This document shows, in pieces, positions 36,503 to 45,294 of a stretch of DNA of 64,000 bases. The stretch lies in contig NZ_PVTS01000005.1 in NCBI RefSeq assembly GCF_003003035.1, positions 62,001 through 126,000 on the forward strand, given 5' to 3'. The position numbers were made by a program, and so were the translations under genes. Positions within the stretch are counted from its first letter, which is position 1. Each line of letters starts with the position of its first letter. Under the pieces are notes generated by a model that had not been told where the DNA came from, ran no database searches, and saw only the letters and a program-made list of their open reading frames with translations. Origin of the DNA: Marinilabilia salmonicolor. Lineage in GTDB: Bacteria > Bacteroidota > Bacteroidia > Bacteroidales > Marinilabiliaceae.

Positions 36503-37183
36503 ATGATTCATACCAGAAATCTTCAAAAGTTATTTCGTCGGGGGAATAATGAAAAATATGTTCTCCGCAATATCAACATTGATATTGAAGAGGGAGAATA
36601 CGTGGTATTTGCCGGACCTTCGGGCAGTGGAAAAACAACCCTGCTGGGATTGTTGGGACTGGTGGATATTCCCTCTTCGGGTGAGATCTGGTTTCGGGAA
36701 CAGGAGATTACAGGGCTGTCTGAACGAAAGCGAAATCGCATTCGTCGTGATCACATCGCTTTTCTTTTCGAAGAGATTCACCTGATTGATGAGCTTAACG
36801 TTTATGAGAATATTGAGCTTCCGCTGTTGTATATGCCTGACAGCAGAAAAGAGAGACGGCGCAAAGTAGAAGAACTTTTGGACAGATTCCGACTGACACA
36901 TCTGCGAAAGCAATACCCCGGCAAGTTTGGCGATTTTGTACAACAGAAGGTTGCACTTGCCCGTGCTTTGAGCTGTTCACCTGATATTTTGTATGGTGAT
37001 GAACCAACCGGTCGATTGAGTTCAGGCGAGAAGGAAGAATTCATGGAGTTGCTCAGACAGCTTAATGAGGAGGGGCATACCATTGCTTTGGCCACTCATT
37101 CCAGAGAGGCAGCCCGTCATGGGCAGAGAATTATTCAGCTTTTTGACGGACATGTGGTGACAACTTCGTCTGACAGGGGCTGA
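36503..37183 (+). CDS. ABC transporter ATPase with degenerate signature motif
   Basis: The 226-residue protein is of the LolD/MacB ATPase size. Walker A (GPSGSGKTT, 38-46), Walker B with catalytic Glu (DILYGDE, E167) and the H-loop His (H199) are intact. However, the Q-loop Gln is Glu (AFLFEE, E90), the LSGGQ signature is replaced by FGDFV (142-146), and the D-loop LDS is LSS. The following QQKVALARAL is normal, so the alignment is clear. The start at 36503 gives the usual MIHTRNLQK entry; the frame extends upstream to 36419 without support. It lies 25 bases before the FtsX-like permease. It may be a slow or regulatory ATPase. Confidence 0.9.
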   Translation: MIHTRNLQKLFRRGNNEKYVLRNINIDIEEGEYVVFAGPSGSGKTTLLGLLGLVDIPSSGEIWFREQEITGLSERKRNRIRRDHIAFLFEEIHLIDELNVYENIELPLLYMPDSRKERRRKVEELLDRFRLTHLRKQYPGKFGDFVQQKVALARALSCSPDILYGDEPTGRLSSGEKEEFMELLRQLNEEGHTIALATHSREAARHGQRIIQLFDGHVVTTSSDRG

Positions 37184-37208
37184 GAAAGACAAAATCATAA
37201 ATTAGATT

Positions 37209-39623
37209 ATGAGAATTCTGAACTATATAAAAATATCGCTTCGTACACTTTTTTTACATCGGGGTTTTTCACTGCTGACACTTCTTGGGCTATCGGTGGG
37301 TATTGCCATGAGTATATTTGTTCTGGAGTATGTTTTTTTTCAGTTTTCCTTCGATAAGCATTTCGATCGCTATCAGGACATGTACCGGGTGGTTACTTCC
37401 GGCAACATGGAAAACGAACAGGTGGATGCAGCCTTGTCGCCCATGGTTCTTGCGTCGAGGCTTAAGCAATATCCGGAGGTGGAATCGGCAACCCGGATAG
37501 TGGATGTTGGAGAAGTGCCGGTTCGGAGTGACTTTGCATCATCATATGAATCAGAGATTCTTTATGCAGACTCTGCTTTTTTCGATGTGTTTTCCACATC
37601 ATTTCTTCTTGGCGGCCCGCAAAAGACTTTTCCAGATTCCTCTTGTGTTATTATCTCCCGTGCGGCAGCCTCCCGTCTTTTTGGTGACAGAAATCCGATA
37701 GGGCAGGAGCTCCGTTTTGACCAGGATGATACATACATTGTAAAAGGAGTTTTTGAGGATGTTCCCCAAAACAGTCATTTGCAATATGATTTTGTTCTTC
37801 CCTTTTCGGTAATGGAGCAACAGTTAAGAAATTATTACGGAGACAGCTTCTCCAGGATGATAGAAAGCTGGTTTTCCCTGGTTTGCTATGTTTATGTTAA
37901 AATGGAGCCTGGTGCAGATGTTCATAAACTGGAGGGTGCTTTTGCAGATGAGATAAAAGCCGAGATGGAAGAAGAGGACATGGCCATATTTTCGGGGGAA
38001 CGAAAGACCAATTTACATTTCAGTTTTCAGCCGTTGCATCATATTTATCTGTTTTCGAGTCAGGATTTTGAGATTGGAAAAACCACCAATAAAGCCTATG
38101 TTTTTATTTTTCTGGGAGTAGCATTTTTTATTTTGTTGGTTACTGCCTTTAATTTTATGAACCTTACAACTGCACGCGCACTTGATAGGGCAAGGGAAGC
38201 CGGAGTTCGACGCCTTTTTGGGGCCAGACGTTTTCATTTGGCAGGACAATTTATTAGTGAAGCAGTTCTTTTTAGTTTGGTGGCTTTGTTTTTCGGTTTG
38301 GTCCTGGTTGAATTGCTTCTTCCGGTCTTTAATAAACTTTTTCTTGTAGAATTTTTTGACAGGAGCTACCGGCAGTCCCTGGATTTTCCGTTGGTGTTAA
38401 CTGTTACGTTGGCAGTAGGACTATTGTCCGGTATTTACCCGGCCTTTGTTTTCTCGCGGATAAAGGCCTTTCATCTTCAATCGGGTTACAGAAGATTTTC
38501 GGCTTATCCGGGTTTGTGGGTTCGCGGGTTACTGGTAATGACTCAGGTGTTTGTCGCCGTTTTTGTCTCTACCGCAGCAGTTGGGATGTATCGCCAACTT
38601 AGTTATGTGAATAAAAAGGATCCCGGTTTTGATATTGATCAGGTTGGAATACTGGAGCGTGCCGGACATCTGGGGTCCAAATCCGAGACAATGTATCGGG
38701 AGATAGAGAATCTGGATATTACAGAGGATGTCAGCAGATTATATTTCAAGCCAGGAGAGCCTGTGACAATCATGTCTTTTAGTAATACGGAAGACAGCAG
38801 CCAGCTCTTTCTCTTTGAAGTTTATCCGGTGGATTCATCTTTCTTCCATACAATTGGTGTAAAAGCAGAAAAAGGAACTGAGCATCTCTTTGGTTCGGGA
38901 GATATAGTGGTCAACCGCCAGGCCGCCCAAATGCTGGGCAATGATGTTATTGGGAGAAAAATATATACCGTAGCCAGAGAAGCAGGAGATCGCATGGAGT
39001 TTGGCATTCAAGGGGTAGTTCCGGATATTCACTTCTCAGGCTGGAAACATTCACTGCGTCCTGCTGTGTATATTTATGCCGGACCGGAAGAGAAACTGAC
39101 TTCTCTGCTTATCCGATTTAAAAAAGGACAATGGCCCCAAACACATCAGTTGTTGAATGATCTCTGGGGGCAGTCGAAGACAGGAATCCCATTTAAAGCA
39201 GTCTCCTTCCGGCAAAAGAACAGGGATTTTTACAGCGAGGATTACCGGTATATGTCATTGGCATGGGCGTTTGCAGTATTGGTAATAATCATCGCTACTC
39301 TTGGGATGACAGGGTTGGTTTCTTTTCTGTTAGCAACGCGTCAGCAGGAGTTGTACTTGCGAAAAATAACAGGATTTCCTGATTTTCATAACATCAGGAT
39401 TCTGTTTTCGGGTTTTTTCCTTTTTGTGTTATTGGGAGTGCTGATGGCTTTTCCTGTCTCCGGATCAATGCTTTCCGACTGGTCTCAGGCTTTTGTAGTG
39501 CGTTATGAGGTGGATTATTTTTGCTTTGTTCTGCCTGCATTGCTGATGTTGCTTTTGGCAGGGGTGCTTGTGTTTCTGGGGGCGCGACGATTGCTCAACA
39601 AAATATCCCTTCATCAGTTCTGA
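37209..39623 (+). CDS. FtsX-like (MacB-type) ABC permease
   Basis: The 804-residue protein has the duplicated MacB/FtsX layout: membrane helix near residues 20-40 (FSLLTLLGLSVGIAMSIFVL), a large periplasmic MacB_PCD-like domain (40-270), three helices (FIFLGVAFFILLVTAFNFMNL, LVALFFGLVLVELLLPVF, LVLTVTLAVGLLSGIYPAF), a second half with helix, periplasmic domain and three C-terminal helices. ARALDRAREAGVRRLFGARRFHL is the coupling segment expected to touch the ATPase. Such permeases couple cytoplasmic ATP use to periplasmic work, for example antibiotic export or envelope processes. Substrate is unknown. It is cotranscribed with the degenerate ATPase. Confidence 0.92.
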   Translation: MRILNYIKISLRTLFLHRGFSLLTLLGLSVGIAMSIFVLEYVFFQFSFDKHFDRYQDMYRVVTSGNMENEQVDAALSPMVLASRLKQYPEVESATRIVDVGEVPVRSDFASSYESEILYADSAFFDVFSTSFLLGGPQKTFPDSSCVIISRAAASRLFGDRNPIGQELRFDQDDTYIVKGVFEDVPQNSHLQYDFVLPFSVMEQQLRNYYGDSFSRMIESWFSLVCYVYVKMEPGADVHKLEGAFADEIKAEMEEEDMAIFSGERKTNLHFSFQPLHHIYLFSSQDFEIGKTTNKAYVFIFLGVAFFILLVTAFNFMNLTTARALDRAREAGVRRLFGARRFHLAGQFISEAVLFSLVALFFGLVLVELLLPVFNKLFLVEFFDRSYRQSLDFPLVLTVTLAVGLLSGIYPAFVFSRIKAFHLQSGYRRFSAYPGLWVRGLLVMTQVFVAVFVSTAAVGMYRQLSYVNKKDPGFDIDQVGILERAGHLGSKSETMYREIENLDITEDVSRLYFKPGEPVTIMSFSNTEDSSQLFLFEVYPVDSSFFHTIGVKAEKGTEHLFGSGDIVVNRQAAQMLGNDVIGRKIYTVAREAGDRMEFGIQGVVPDIHFSGWKHSLRPAVYIYAGPEEKLTSLLIRFKKGQWPQTHQLLNDLWGQSKTGIPFKAVSFRQKNRDFYSEDYRYMSLAWAFAVLVIIIATLGMTGLVSFLLATRQQELYLRKITGFPDFHNIRILFSGFFLFVLLGVLMAFPVSGSMLSDWSQAFVVRYEVDYFCFVLPALLMLLLAGVLVFLGARRLLNKISLHQF

Positions 39624-39705
39624 TGCATGGATTTAACTTCCCGGGAATAAAATAACTATCTGATGCATTAATCTAATAAAGCCTAAAGGTTTTAAAAAAA
39701 ATCAA

Positions 39706-39713
39706 TATATTTG
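39706..39713 (+). promoter_or_regulatory. -7 promoter element of secDF
   Basis: TATATTTG, a TAnnTTTG match, 50 bases before the secDF start. Confidence 0.55.
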
Positions 39714-39762
39714 CGCGTTTAGTAAAACGTACATGAATTTGAATTTATAAAAATAGCTACAA

Positions 39763-42700
39763 ATGCAGAACAAAGGAGCGATCAGACTATTTGCCATATT
39801 GTTGGCACTGGTTAGTTTGTATCAGTTGATCTTTACCTTTCAGGCACGTCGCGTGGAAAATAAAGCTGAGGAAATTGCTCAGCAAAAAGCCGGTGACAAC
39901 CCTGAATTGGTGAGTGAGTACAGATTTCAGTATCTCGACTCTATGAAGAGTGAAGTAGTGTATAATTTTCTTTTTGGATTAAGAGAATATACCTACCAGG
40001 AGTGTAAAGAACGTGAGATCAATTTTGGTCTCGACCTTAAGGGGGGAATGAACATGATCCTTGAGGTTCGGGTGGCCGATATTGTCCGGGCTCTTTCCAA
40101 TTACAACCAGGATGCAAAGTTTAACGAAGCCATAAGACTGGCTCGTGAGCGTGAAAAAGAGTCCACTCGTGATTTTATTTCGCTCTTTTCTGAAGCATTT
40201 GAGGAAGTGGCTCCCGAAGGTCGTCTCGCTGCCATATTCAATACTGTTGAATTGAGAGAAAAAATTGATTACAACTCAACAAATGCAGAAGTAATTGAAG
40301 TTATCCGTGAGGAATCAAGAGGTGCTATAGATAATGCATTTAATATTCTTCGTACCCGGATTGACCGTTTTGGTGTGGCCCAGCCAAATATTCAGCGACT
40401 GGAACAAGCTGGTCGTATTTTGGTTGAACTCCCCGGTATTACTGATCCGGAACGTGTGCGTGACCTGCTTCAGGGAACTGCCAATCTGGAATTTTGGGAA
40501 GTTTACAATCAAAATCAAATTTTTGAAGCGTTGATGGCTGCCAATCAGATGATTGCGGAAGTAAATGCTCTGAAGAAGAGTGATGTTGACACCGCTGATG
40601 TTGTTCCGGAAGTTCAGGCAGAAGAAAGTGCTGAAGATGTAGCTCTTTTGGATGAAATTGAAGGAGATTCTTTGGATACCGGGGATGAGCAGCGTGTTGA
40701 ATCTCTGTTTTCTGCGCTTGCACCATCCGGACGTCCTTCTTCTCCGGTTGTGGGATTGGCTACATCACGCGACACAGGAAAGGTGAATACTTATCTTGCC
40801 ATGGAGGAGGTTCAGTCTCTTCTGCCACGCGATGTGGAGTTTATGTGGACTGTGAAGCCTATTCCCGGCAGCGATGCTCAATACTGGACCAATCAGCAGT
40901 TTGACGAAAATGATGAGCTTTTCCAGTTGGTTGCCATTAAAGTAAGCAGTCATGATGGTCGTGCCCCGCTTGAAGGAGACGTGGTTACCGGTGCACGAGC
41001 TGTTACCAGCCAGAGTGGCGCTTATGAAATTGAAATGTCAATGAACGGTGAGGGAGCCAAAACATGGGCCCGCCTGACCAAAGCCAATATTGATAAGTCC
41101 ATTGCGATTGTTCTTGATGGTTATGTTTACTCATTTCCTACAGTTCAAAATGAAATTACAGGAGGTCGCAGCTCTATTACCGGTGATTTCACTCCCCAGG
41201 AGGCTAAAGACCTTGCAAATGTGCTGGAATCAGGAAAAATGCCTGCCCCGGCACGAATCGTTGAAGATACCGTTGTAGGTCCTTCTCTTGGTGCTGAGGC
41301 TGTGGATGCCGGATTTAAGTCTTTCATCTGGGCTTTTATTGCCGTGCTTATTTACATGATTTTATACTACGGCTTTAAAGCCGGATTGGTTGCTGACCTT
41401 GCTTTGGTTGCCAACATGTTCTTTATCATGGGAGTTCTGGCTGCCTTTAATGCAGTTCTGACACTTCCCGGTATTGCGGGTATTGTGCTTACCATCGGTA
41501 TGTCGGTGGATGCCAACGTGCTGATATATGAGCGAATACGGGAGGAGTTGAAAGCAGGAAAAGGACTGAAGCTGGCCATCTCTGATGGTTACCGGAATGC
41601 TTTTTCCGCCATTATTGATGCCAACGTAACAACATTCCTGACCGGTCTGATTCTGTTTATGTTTGGTACCGGACCTATTAAAGGTTTTGCTACCACATTG
41701 ATGATTGGTATTGCCACCTCATTCTTCTCAGCATTTTTTATTACCCGTCTGGTTTATGAGAGCCTGCTGAAATCGAAAGTGGATATTAAATTTGGTAGCG
41801 AATGGACTAAAAACCTTTTTAAAGGTGCTCATATTCTCTTTATAGAGAAGCGTAAGTTCTTTATAATTATTTCTGCTGTCATTATTCTGGTGGGCATTGC
41901 ATCTCTGGGTGTGAGAGGTCTTCAACAGGGCATCGATTTCACAGGAGGCCGTTCTTTTGTAGTTCGATTTGATGATCCTGTTCCAGCAACAGAGGTTCAA
42001 TCGGTATTGACAGAAACTTTTGAAGGCGCAACCGTAGAAGCCAAAACTTTTGGAGGAGACAATCAGATAAGAATCACCACTAACTATTTGGTTGATAGTG
42101 ATTCAGAGTCGGCAGACCAGGAGGCTGAAACCAAGCTTTATGAAGGTTTGAAGCAATATGTCGGAGCTGATGTGGATCGCGACACATTCCTTGCTGAGCA
42201 TCGCATGAGTTCTCAGAAGGTGGGACCGACCATCGCCGCAGACATCAGAAATAAAGCGGGATATGCTATTTTCTTCTCGTTTGCTGTAATATTCCTTTAC
42301 ATCCTGATTCGTTTCCGGAACTGGGAATTTGGTCTGGGTGCTTTGGGTGCTGTTGCCCACGACGTATTGATTGTGTTGGGTGTGTTCTCACTGCTATACT
42401 CAATTATGCCTTTCTCTATGGAGATTGACCAGTCTTTTATTGCAGCGATCCTTACGGTAATCGGTTATTCCATTAACGATACCGTGGTGGTATTTGACCG
42501 TATTCGTGAATACCGCGGATTGTATCCAAAGCGTGATTTGAAAGAGGTATTTAACCTTGCGATGAACTCTACCATCAGTCGTACTTTGAATACATCATTG
42601 ACCACGCTGGTTGTATTGCTGGTAATATTTATTTTCGGTAGTGAGGTGATTCAGGGATTTGTTTTTGCTTTGATTGTTGGGGTTGTTGTAGGTACCTACT

Positions 42701-42780
42701 CATCGCTCTTTATTGCTTCGCCCATTGCCTTTAATTTTATCGAGAAGCGTATTGCCAACAAAGCAAAAAAGAAGAAATAA
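39763..42780 (+). CDS. secDF: fused protein-export membrane protein SecDF
   Basis: SecDF uses the proton gradient to pull exported proteins out of the SecYEG channel. This 1005-residue fusion has SecD first (INFGLDLKGGMNMILEV, FGVAQPNIQRLEQAGRILVELPGI, then the helices around GIAGIVLTIGMSVDANVLIYERIREEL). SecF follows from about residue 690 (GIDFTGGRSFVVRFDDP, IGYSINDTVVVFDRIRE). About twelve membrane helices are seen. An acidic, low-complexity insert at about 265-320 separates parts of the P1 domain. The fused form is normal in Bacteroidota. A terminator follows. Confidence 0.97.
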   Translation: MQNKGAIRLFAILLALVSLYQLIFTFQARRVENKAEEIAQQKAGDNPELVSEYRFQYLDSMKSEVVYNFLFGLREYTYQECKEREINFGLDLKGGMNMILEVRVADIVRALSNYNQDAKFNEAIRLAREREKESTRDFISLFSEAFEEVAPEGRLAAIFNTVELREKIDYNSTNAEVIEVIREESRGAIDNAFNILRTRIDRFGVAQPNIQRLEQAGRILVELPGITDPERVRDLLQGTANLEFWEVYNQNQIFEALMAANQMIAEVNALKKSDVDTADVVPEVQAEESAEDVALLDEIEGDSLDTGDEQRVESLFSALAPSGRPSSPVVGLATSRDTGKVNTYLAMEEVQSLLPRDVEFMWTVKPIPGSDAQYWTNQQFDENDELFQLVAIKVSSHDGRAPLEGDVVTGARAVTSQSGAYEIEMSMNGEGAKTWARLTKANIDKSIAIVLDGYVYSFPTVQNEITGGRSSITGDFTPQEAKDLANVLESGKMPAPARIVEDTVVGPSLGAEAVDAGFKSFIWAFIAVLIYMILYYGFKAGLVADLALVANMFFIMGVLAAFNAVLTLPGIAGIVLTIGMSVDANVLIYERIREELKAGKGLKLAISDGYRNAFSAIIDANVTTFLTGLILFMFGTGPIKGFATTLMIGIATSFFSAFFITRLVYESLLKSKVDIKFGSEWTKNLFKGAHILFIEKRKFFIIISAVIILVGIASLGVRGLQQGIDFTGGRSFVVRFDDPVPATEVQSVLTETFEGATVEAKTFGGDNQIRITTNYLVDSDSESADQEAETKLYEGLKQYVGADVDRDTFLAEHRMSSQKVGPTIAADIRNKAGYAIFFSFAVIFLYILIRFRNWEFGLGALGAVAHDVLIVLGVFSLLYSIMPFSMEIDQSFIAAILTVIGYSINDTVVVFDRIREYRGLYPKRDLKEVFNLAMNSTISRTLNTSLTTLVVLLVIFIFGSEVIQGFVFALIVGVVVGTYSSLFIASPIAFNFIEKRIANKAKKKK

Positions 42781-42826
42781 GCATTTGATGAGAGTTTGTT
42801 AAAATTCTTTGAATGATAGTTATTTT

Positions 42827-42866
42827 ATCCCCGGTTTGGAGTATCCATACCGGGGATTTTTTTTTA
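42827..42866 (+). terminator. Terminator after secDF
   Basis: ATCCCCGGT / ACCGGGGAT, 9-bp perfect stem with a 13-base loop and a run of nine T. It directly abuts the tatA promoter box. Confidence 0.9.
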
Positions 42867-42874
42867 TATCTTTG
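42867..42874 (+). promoter_or_regulatory. -7 promoter element of tatA
   Basis: TATCTTTG, matching TAnnTTTG, 17 bases before the tatA ATG. Confidence 0.6.
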
Positions 42875-42891
42875 AGCCAAACATTAATGAT

Positions 42892-43353
42892 ATGGCAGTA
42901 TTTCTTTTTGGAATTTCCATGGGTGAGATAATCATTGTATTCCTGGTGATACTTTTGCTTTTCGGGGCCAATAAAATTCCCGAGTTTGCAAAAATGCTGG
43001 GAAAGGGAATGAATGAATTTCGCAAGGCTACTGAAGATCTGAAGCGTGAGTTTAATGAAAGCACCAATGATCTGAAGGAAGACCTTGAGGAGGCAAAAAA
43101 GTATATTCATGAACAGGGAGAGGAGATCAGAAGTGATATCCGGCGTGCCGGCGATGAGGTAAAGGAGGACTTTGAAGAGGGACGAAAAGATATGGAATCG
43201 CGCGTTCATGAAGAGACGGAAGATCTTGTCGGGGGAATTGATGAGACTGCCCGTGATGTTTATGGAGTGACAGATGAGGGGAAAAGAGATGAATCCGGCT
43301 CTGTCGATGATATACCGGAAGAAAACAATGAGTCTGAAAAAAATAAAGAGTGA
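42892..43353 (+). CDS. tatA: twin-arginine translocase subunit TatA
   Basis: The 153-residue protein has the TatA layout: a short N-terminal membrane helix (MGEIIIVFLVILLLFGANKIPEF) with the FG hinge, an amphipathic helix (AKMLGKGMNEFRKATEDLKREF), and a long, strongly charged tail predicted as helix or coil (about 55-153). TatA rings help folded proteins cross the inner membrane. No tatC is in this window. The tail is longer than the E. coli protein's. An open frame on the opposite strand (42820-43443) is a shadow of the codon pattern. Confidence 0.93.
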   Translation: MAVFLFGISMGEIIIVFLVILLLFGANKIPEFAKMLGKGMNEFRKATEDLKREFNESTNDLKEDLEEAKKYIHEQGEEIRSDIRRAGDEVKEDFEEGRKDMESRVHEETEDLVGGIDETARDVYGVTDEGKRDESGSVDDIPEENNESEKNKE

Positions 43354-43385
43354 AACGAGTATGGAATTTTGATCCATCAATAATC

Positions 43386-43470
43386 GTAAATGAGTATTTT
43401 GGCGGCAAGCGTAACAGCCTGCCCCGACCATTCCGGGACGCAAGTGGTACTTTATGGACAGAAACTATTA
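43386..43470 (-). repeat. Half copy of the caxA-flanking inverted repeat element
   Basis: It shares GTAAATGAG, ATTTTGG, AAGCGTAAC and the 15-base TGGTACTTTATGGAC (43445-43459) with the reverse complement of the element at 44439-44610. The two copies therefore flank the antiporter gene in opposite orientation. Confidence 0.7.
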
Positions 43471-43495
43471 ATCAAATATTAATTACCTTCTTTTT

Positions 43496-44440
43496 ATGGA
43501 TGTTAACTCCTATTTATTAGTGCTTGTTGGTTTTGTGTTGTTGTTTCTTTGCGGAAACTGGCTTGTTCGTGGAGGGGTGGAGTTGTCCCGTCATTTTCAT
43601 GTTAGTCCGTTGGTTGCAGGACTCACTGTTGTTGCGTTCGGTACTTCAGCTCCTGAGCTTTTTGTAAGTGTTAAGGCTGTTTTTACCGAATCGCCCGATA
43701 TTTCCATTGGTAATGTGGTGGGTTCCAATATTGCCAATATTGGTCTTATATTGGGGGCAGTGGCTATTATATTCCCACTGGCAGTAAGGAAACCGTCCAT
43801 TCTTAACGATTGGCTGGTAATGATCCTTTCGTATGCCTTGTTGTTTTTATTTTTGATCAATGAGGTTCTTGAATTTTATGAGGGACTTATTTTTGTGTTT
43901 CTTATTGCCGGATATATTGTCTTGTCCGTTTGGTCTTCCAGAAAGCACTCTGCAAAATCTGTGGAGGTTTTTCCGGACCCCACGATGAAGATTCTCCCGG
44001 CTGTTGGATTTGTGATTGTTGCAGTTTTGGGACTATATTTTGGCGCTGATTGGCTGGTAAAAGGAGCCAGTGACCTGGCCATTGGCTGGGGTGTGAGTGA
44101 GCGGGTTGTGGGTATTTCCATTGTTGCTTTCGGTACCAGTGTTCCTGAGTTGGCAACCTCTCTTGCGGCGGCTTTGAAGAAGGAGATGGATATTTCCATT
44201 GGGAACATTATTGGCTCCAATATTTTTAATGTATTCTCTATATTGGGTGTCACAGCCATTCTGAAGCCGCTTCAGGTTTCTCCCAGAGTAATATCGTCCG
44301 ATATGATCTGGATGACTGTGGTAGCTGTTTTGTTGCTTCTTTTTATGCTTCCTTTGCGCAACGGGGTTATTTCCCGATGGAAGGGGGCGCTCCTTTTACT
44401 CTTTTATATTGTTTATATTTGGGTTTTATTTGTTTCGTAA
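43496..44440 (+). CDS. calcium/sodium antiporter (CaCA family, YrbG-like)
   Basis: The 314-residue membrane protein has two inverted halves of five helices, each with the cation-binding alpha repeat: VVAFGTSAPELFVSVKA with GNVVGSNIANIGLILG in the first, and IVAFGTSVPELATSLAA with GNIIGSNIFNVFSILG in the second. It exchanges Ca2+ for Na+ or H+ across the inner membrane. Length and motifs are complete. It is a single gene flanked by the two oppositely oriented repeat elements; its own promoter is not clear. Confidence 0.95.
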   Translation: MDVNSYLLVLVGFVLLFLCGNWLVRGGVELSRHFHVSPLVAGLTVVAFGTSAPELFVSVKAVFTESPDISIGNVVGSNIANIGLILGAVAIIFPLAVRKPSILNDWLVMILSYALLFLFLINEVLEFYEGLIFVFLIAGYIVLSVWSSRKHSAKSVEVFPDPTMKILPAVGFVIVAVLGLYFGADWLVKGASDLAIGWGVSERVVGISIVAFGTSVPELATSLAAALKKEMDISIGNIIGSNIFNVFSILGVTAILKPLQVSPRVISSDMIWMTVVAVLLLLFMLPLRNGVISRWKGALLLLFYIVYIWVLFVS

Positions 44441-44610
44441 TTAGTGTTTGTCCATAAAGTACCATTTACTGCGTTACGCTCGCCCCAAAATCCCTCATTT
44501 ACTCAAGTAAACTGGGTGTTTTCGGGCTTCTCAAACCTTGTAACTGGCACTTTCGTGACAAACACATGACCAGAAACAATTTTTGCTTAATTTATAGACC
44601 AACACTAATT
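44439..44610. repeat. MITE-like element with terminal inverted repeats before lolD
   Basis: The ends AATTAGTGTT (44439-44448) and AACACTAATT (44601-44610) are perfectly complementary. Over 23 bases the termini match at 20 positions. A second nested pair (44444-44464 and 44545-44565) matches at 17 of 21. The centre is an imperfect palindrome around TTTACTCAAGTAAA. There is no coding capacity. The left end overlaps the caxA stop codon and the right end touches the lolD ATG. Confidence 0.65.
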
Positions 44611-45264
44611 ATGGTAGAAGGCAGGAATATTCAAAAGCAATATGGCGACCTTAAGGTTTTAAAAGGCATTGATTTAAAAATTGACCGTGGGGAAATTGTT
44701 ACCATTTTGGGCTCAAGCGGCGCAGGAAAAACTACTTTACTCCAGATTTTAGGCTCCCTGGATAAACCCACCGGGGGAGATGTCTTTATCAATGACACCA
44801 ATGTAAGTACTTTGAGAGGAAATCAGCTTGCCAGGTTCCGGAATGAGCATATTGGTTTTGTTTTTCAGTTTCATCAGCTTCTTCCTGAGTTTACAGCCAT
44901 CGAAAACTGTATGTTGCCGGGATTAATTGCCCGGAAGTCCGAGAAGGATTCTAAAGAACGTGCTCTGAAACTGCTGAATTACCTCGGGCTATCCGACCGT
45001 TTGGAACATAAACCGGCGGAGCTCAGCGGAGGGGAAAAACAGCGTGTGGCCGTTGCCCGGGCACTCGTAAACGATCCTTTAGTGGTATTTGCTGATGAGC
45101 CCTCCGGAAACCTGGATTCCAGAAATCAGGATGAATTGATGGATCTGTTTGTGGATTTACGTAAACAGTTTAATCAGACTTTCGTTATTGTTACACACGA
45201 TCAACACCTGGCTGATAAAGCCGACCGCACAGTTCATATCGTGGATGGTGTGATTGTCGATTAA
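44611..45264 (+). CDS. lolD: lipoprotein-releasing system ATPase LolD
   Basis: LolD powers release of lipoproteins from the inner membrane to LolA. The 217-residue ATPase has all canonical motifs: Walker [11 protein letters not shown]-loop [14 protein letters not shown], signature [15 protein letters not shown], Walker [14 protein letters not shown] and H-loop [21 protein letters not shown] is characteristic of LolD. The start is set at 44611; the frame runs upstream through the repeat element without support. lolC/E are not adjacent. It provides a useful contrast to the degenerate ATPase at 36503. Confidence 0.9.
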   Translation: MVEGRNIQKQYGDLKVLKGIDLKIDRGEIVTILGSSGAGKTTLLQILGSLDKPTGGDVFINDTNVSTLRGNQLARFRNEHIGFVFQFHQLLPEFTAIENCMLPGLIARKSEKDSKERALKLLNYLGLSDRLEHKPAELSGGEKQRVAVARALVNDPLVVFADEPSGNLDSRNQDELMDLFVDLRKQFNQTFVIVTHDQHLADKADRTVHIVDGVIVD

Positions 45265-45294
45265 TTCTTCTTTTTTATTTACGGGTTTTTCTTT

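Noticed and set aside
42820-43443. 207-residue open frame on the minus strand across tatA
   Set aside because: It is antisense to a clear tatA gene with promoter and family motifs, covers a terminator, and its translation is typical of a codon-bias shadow.
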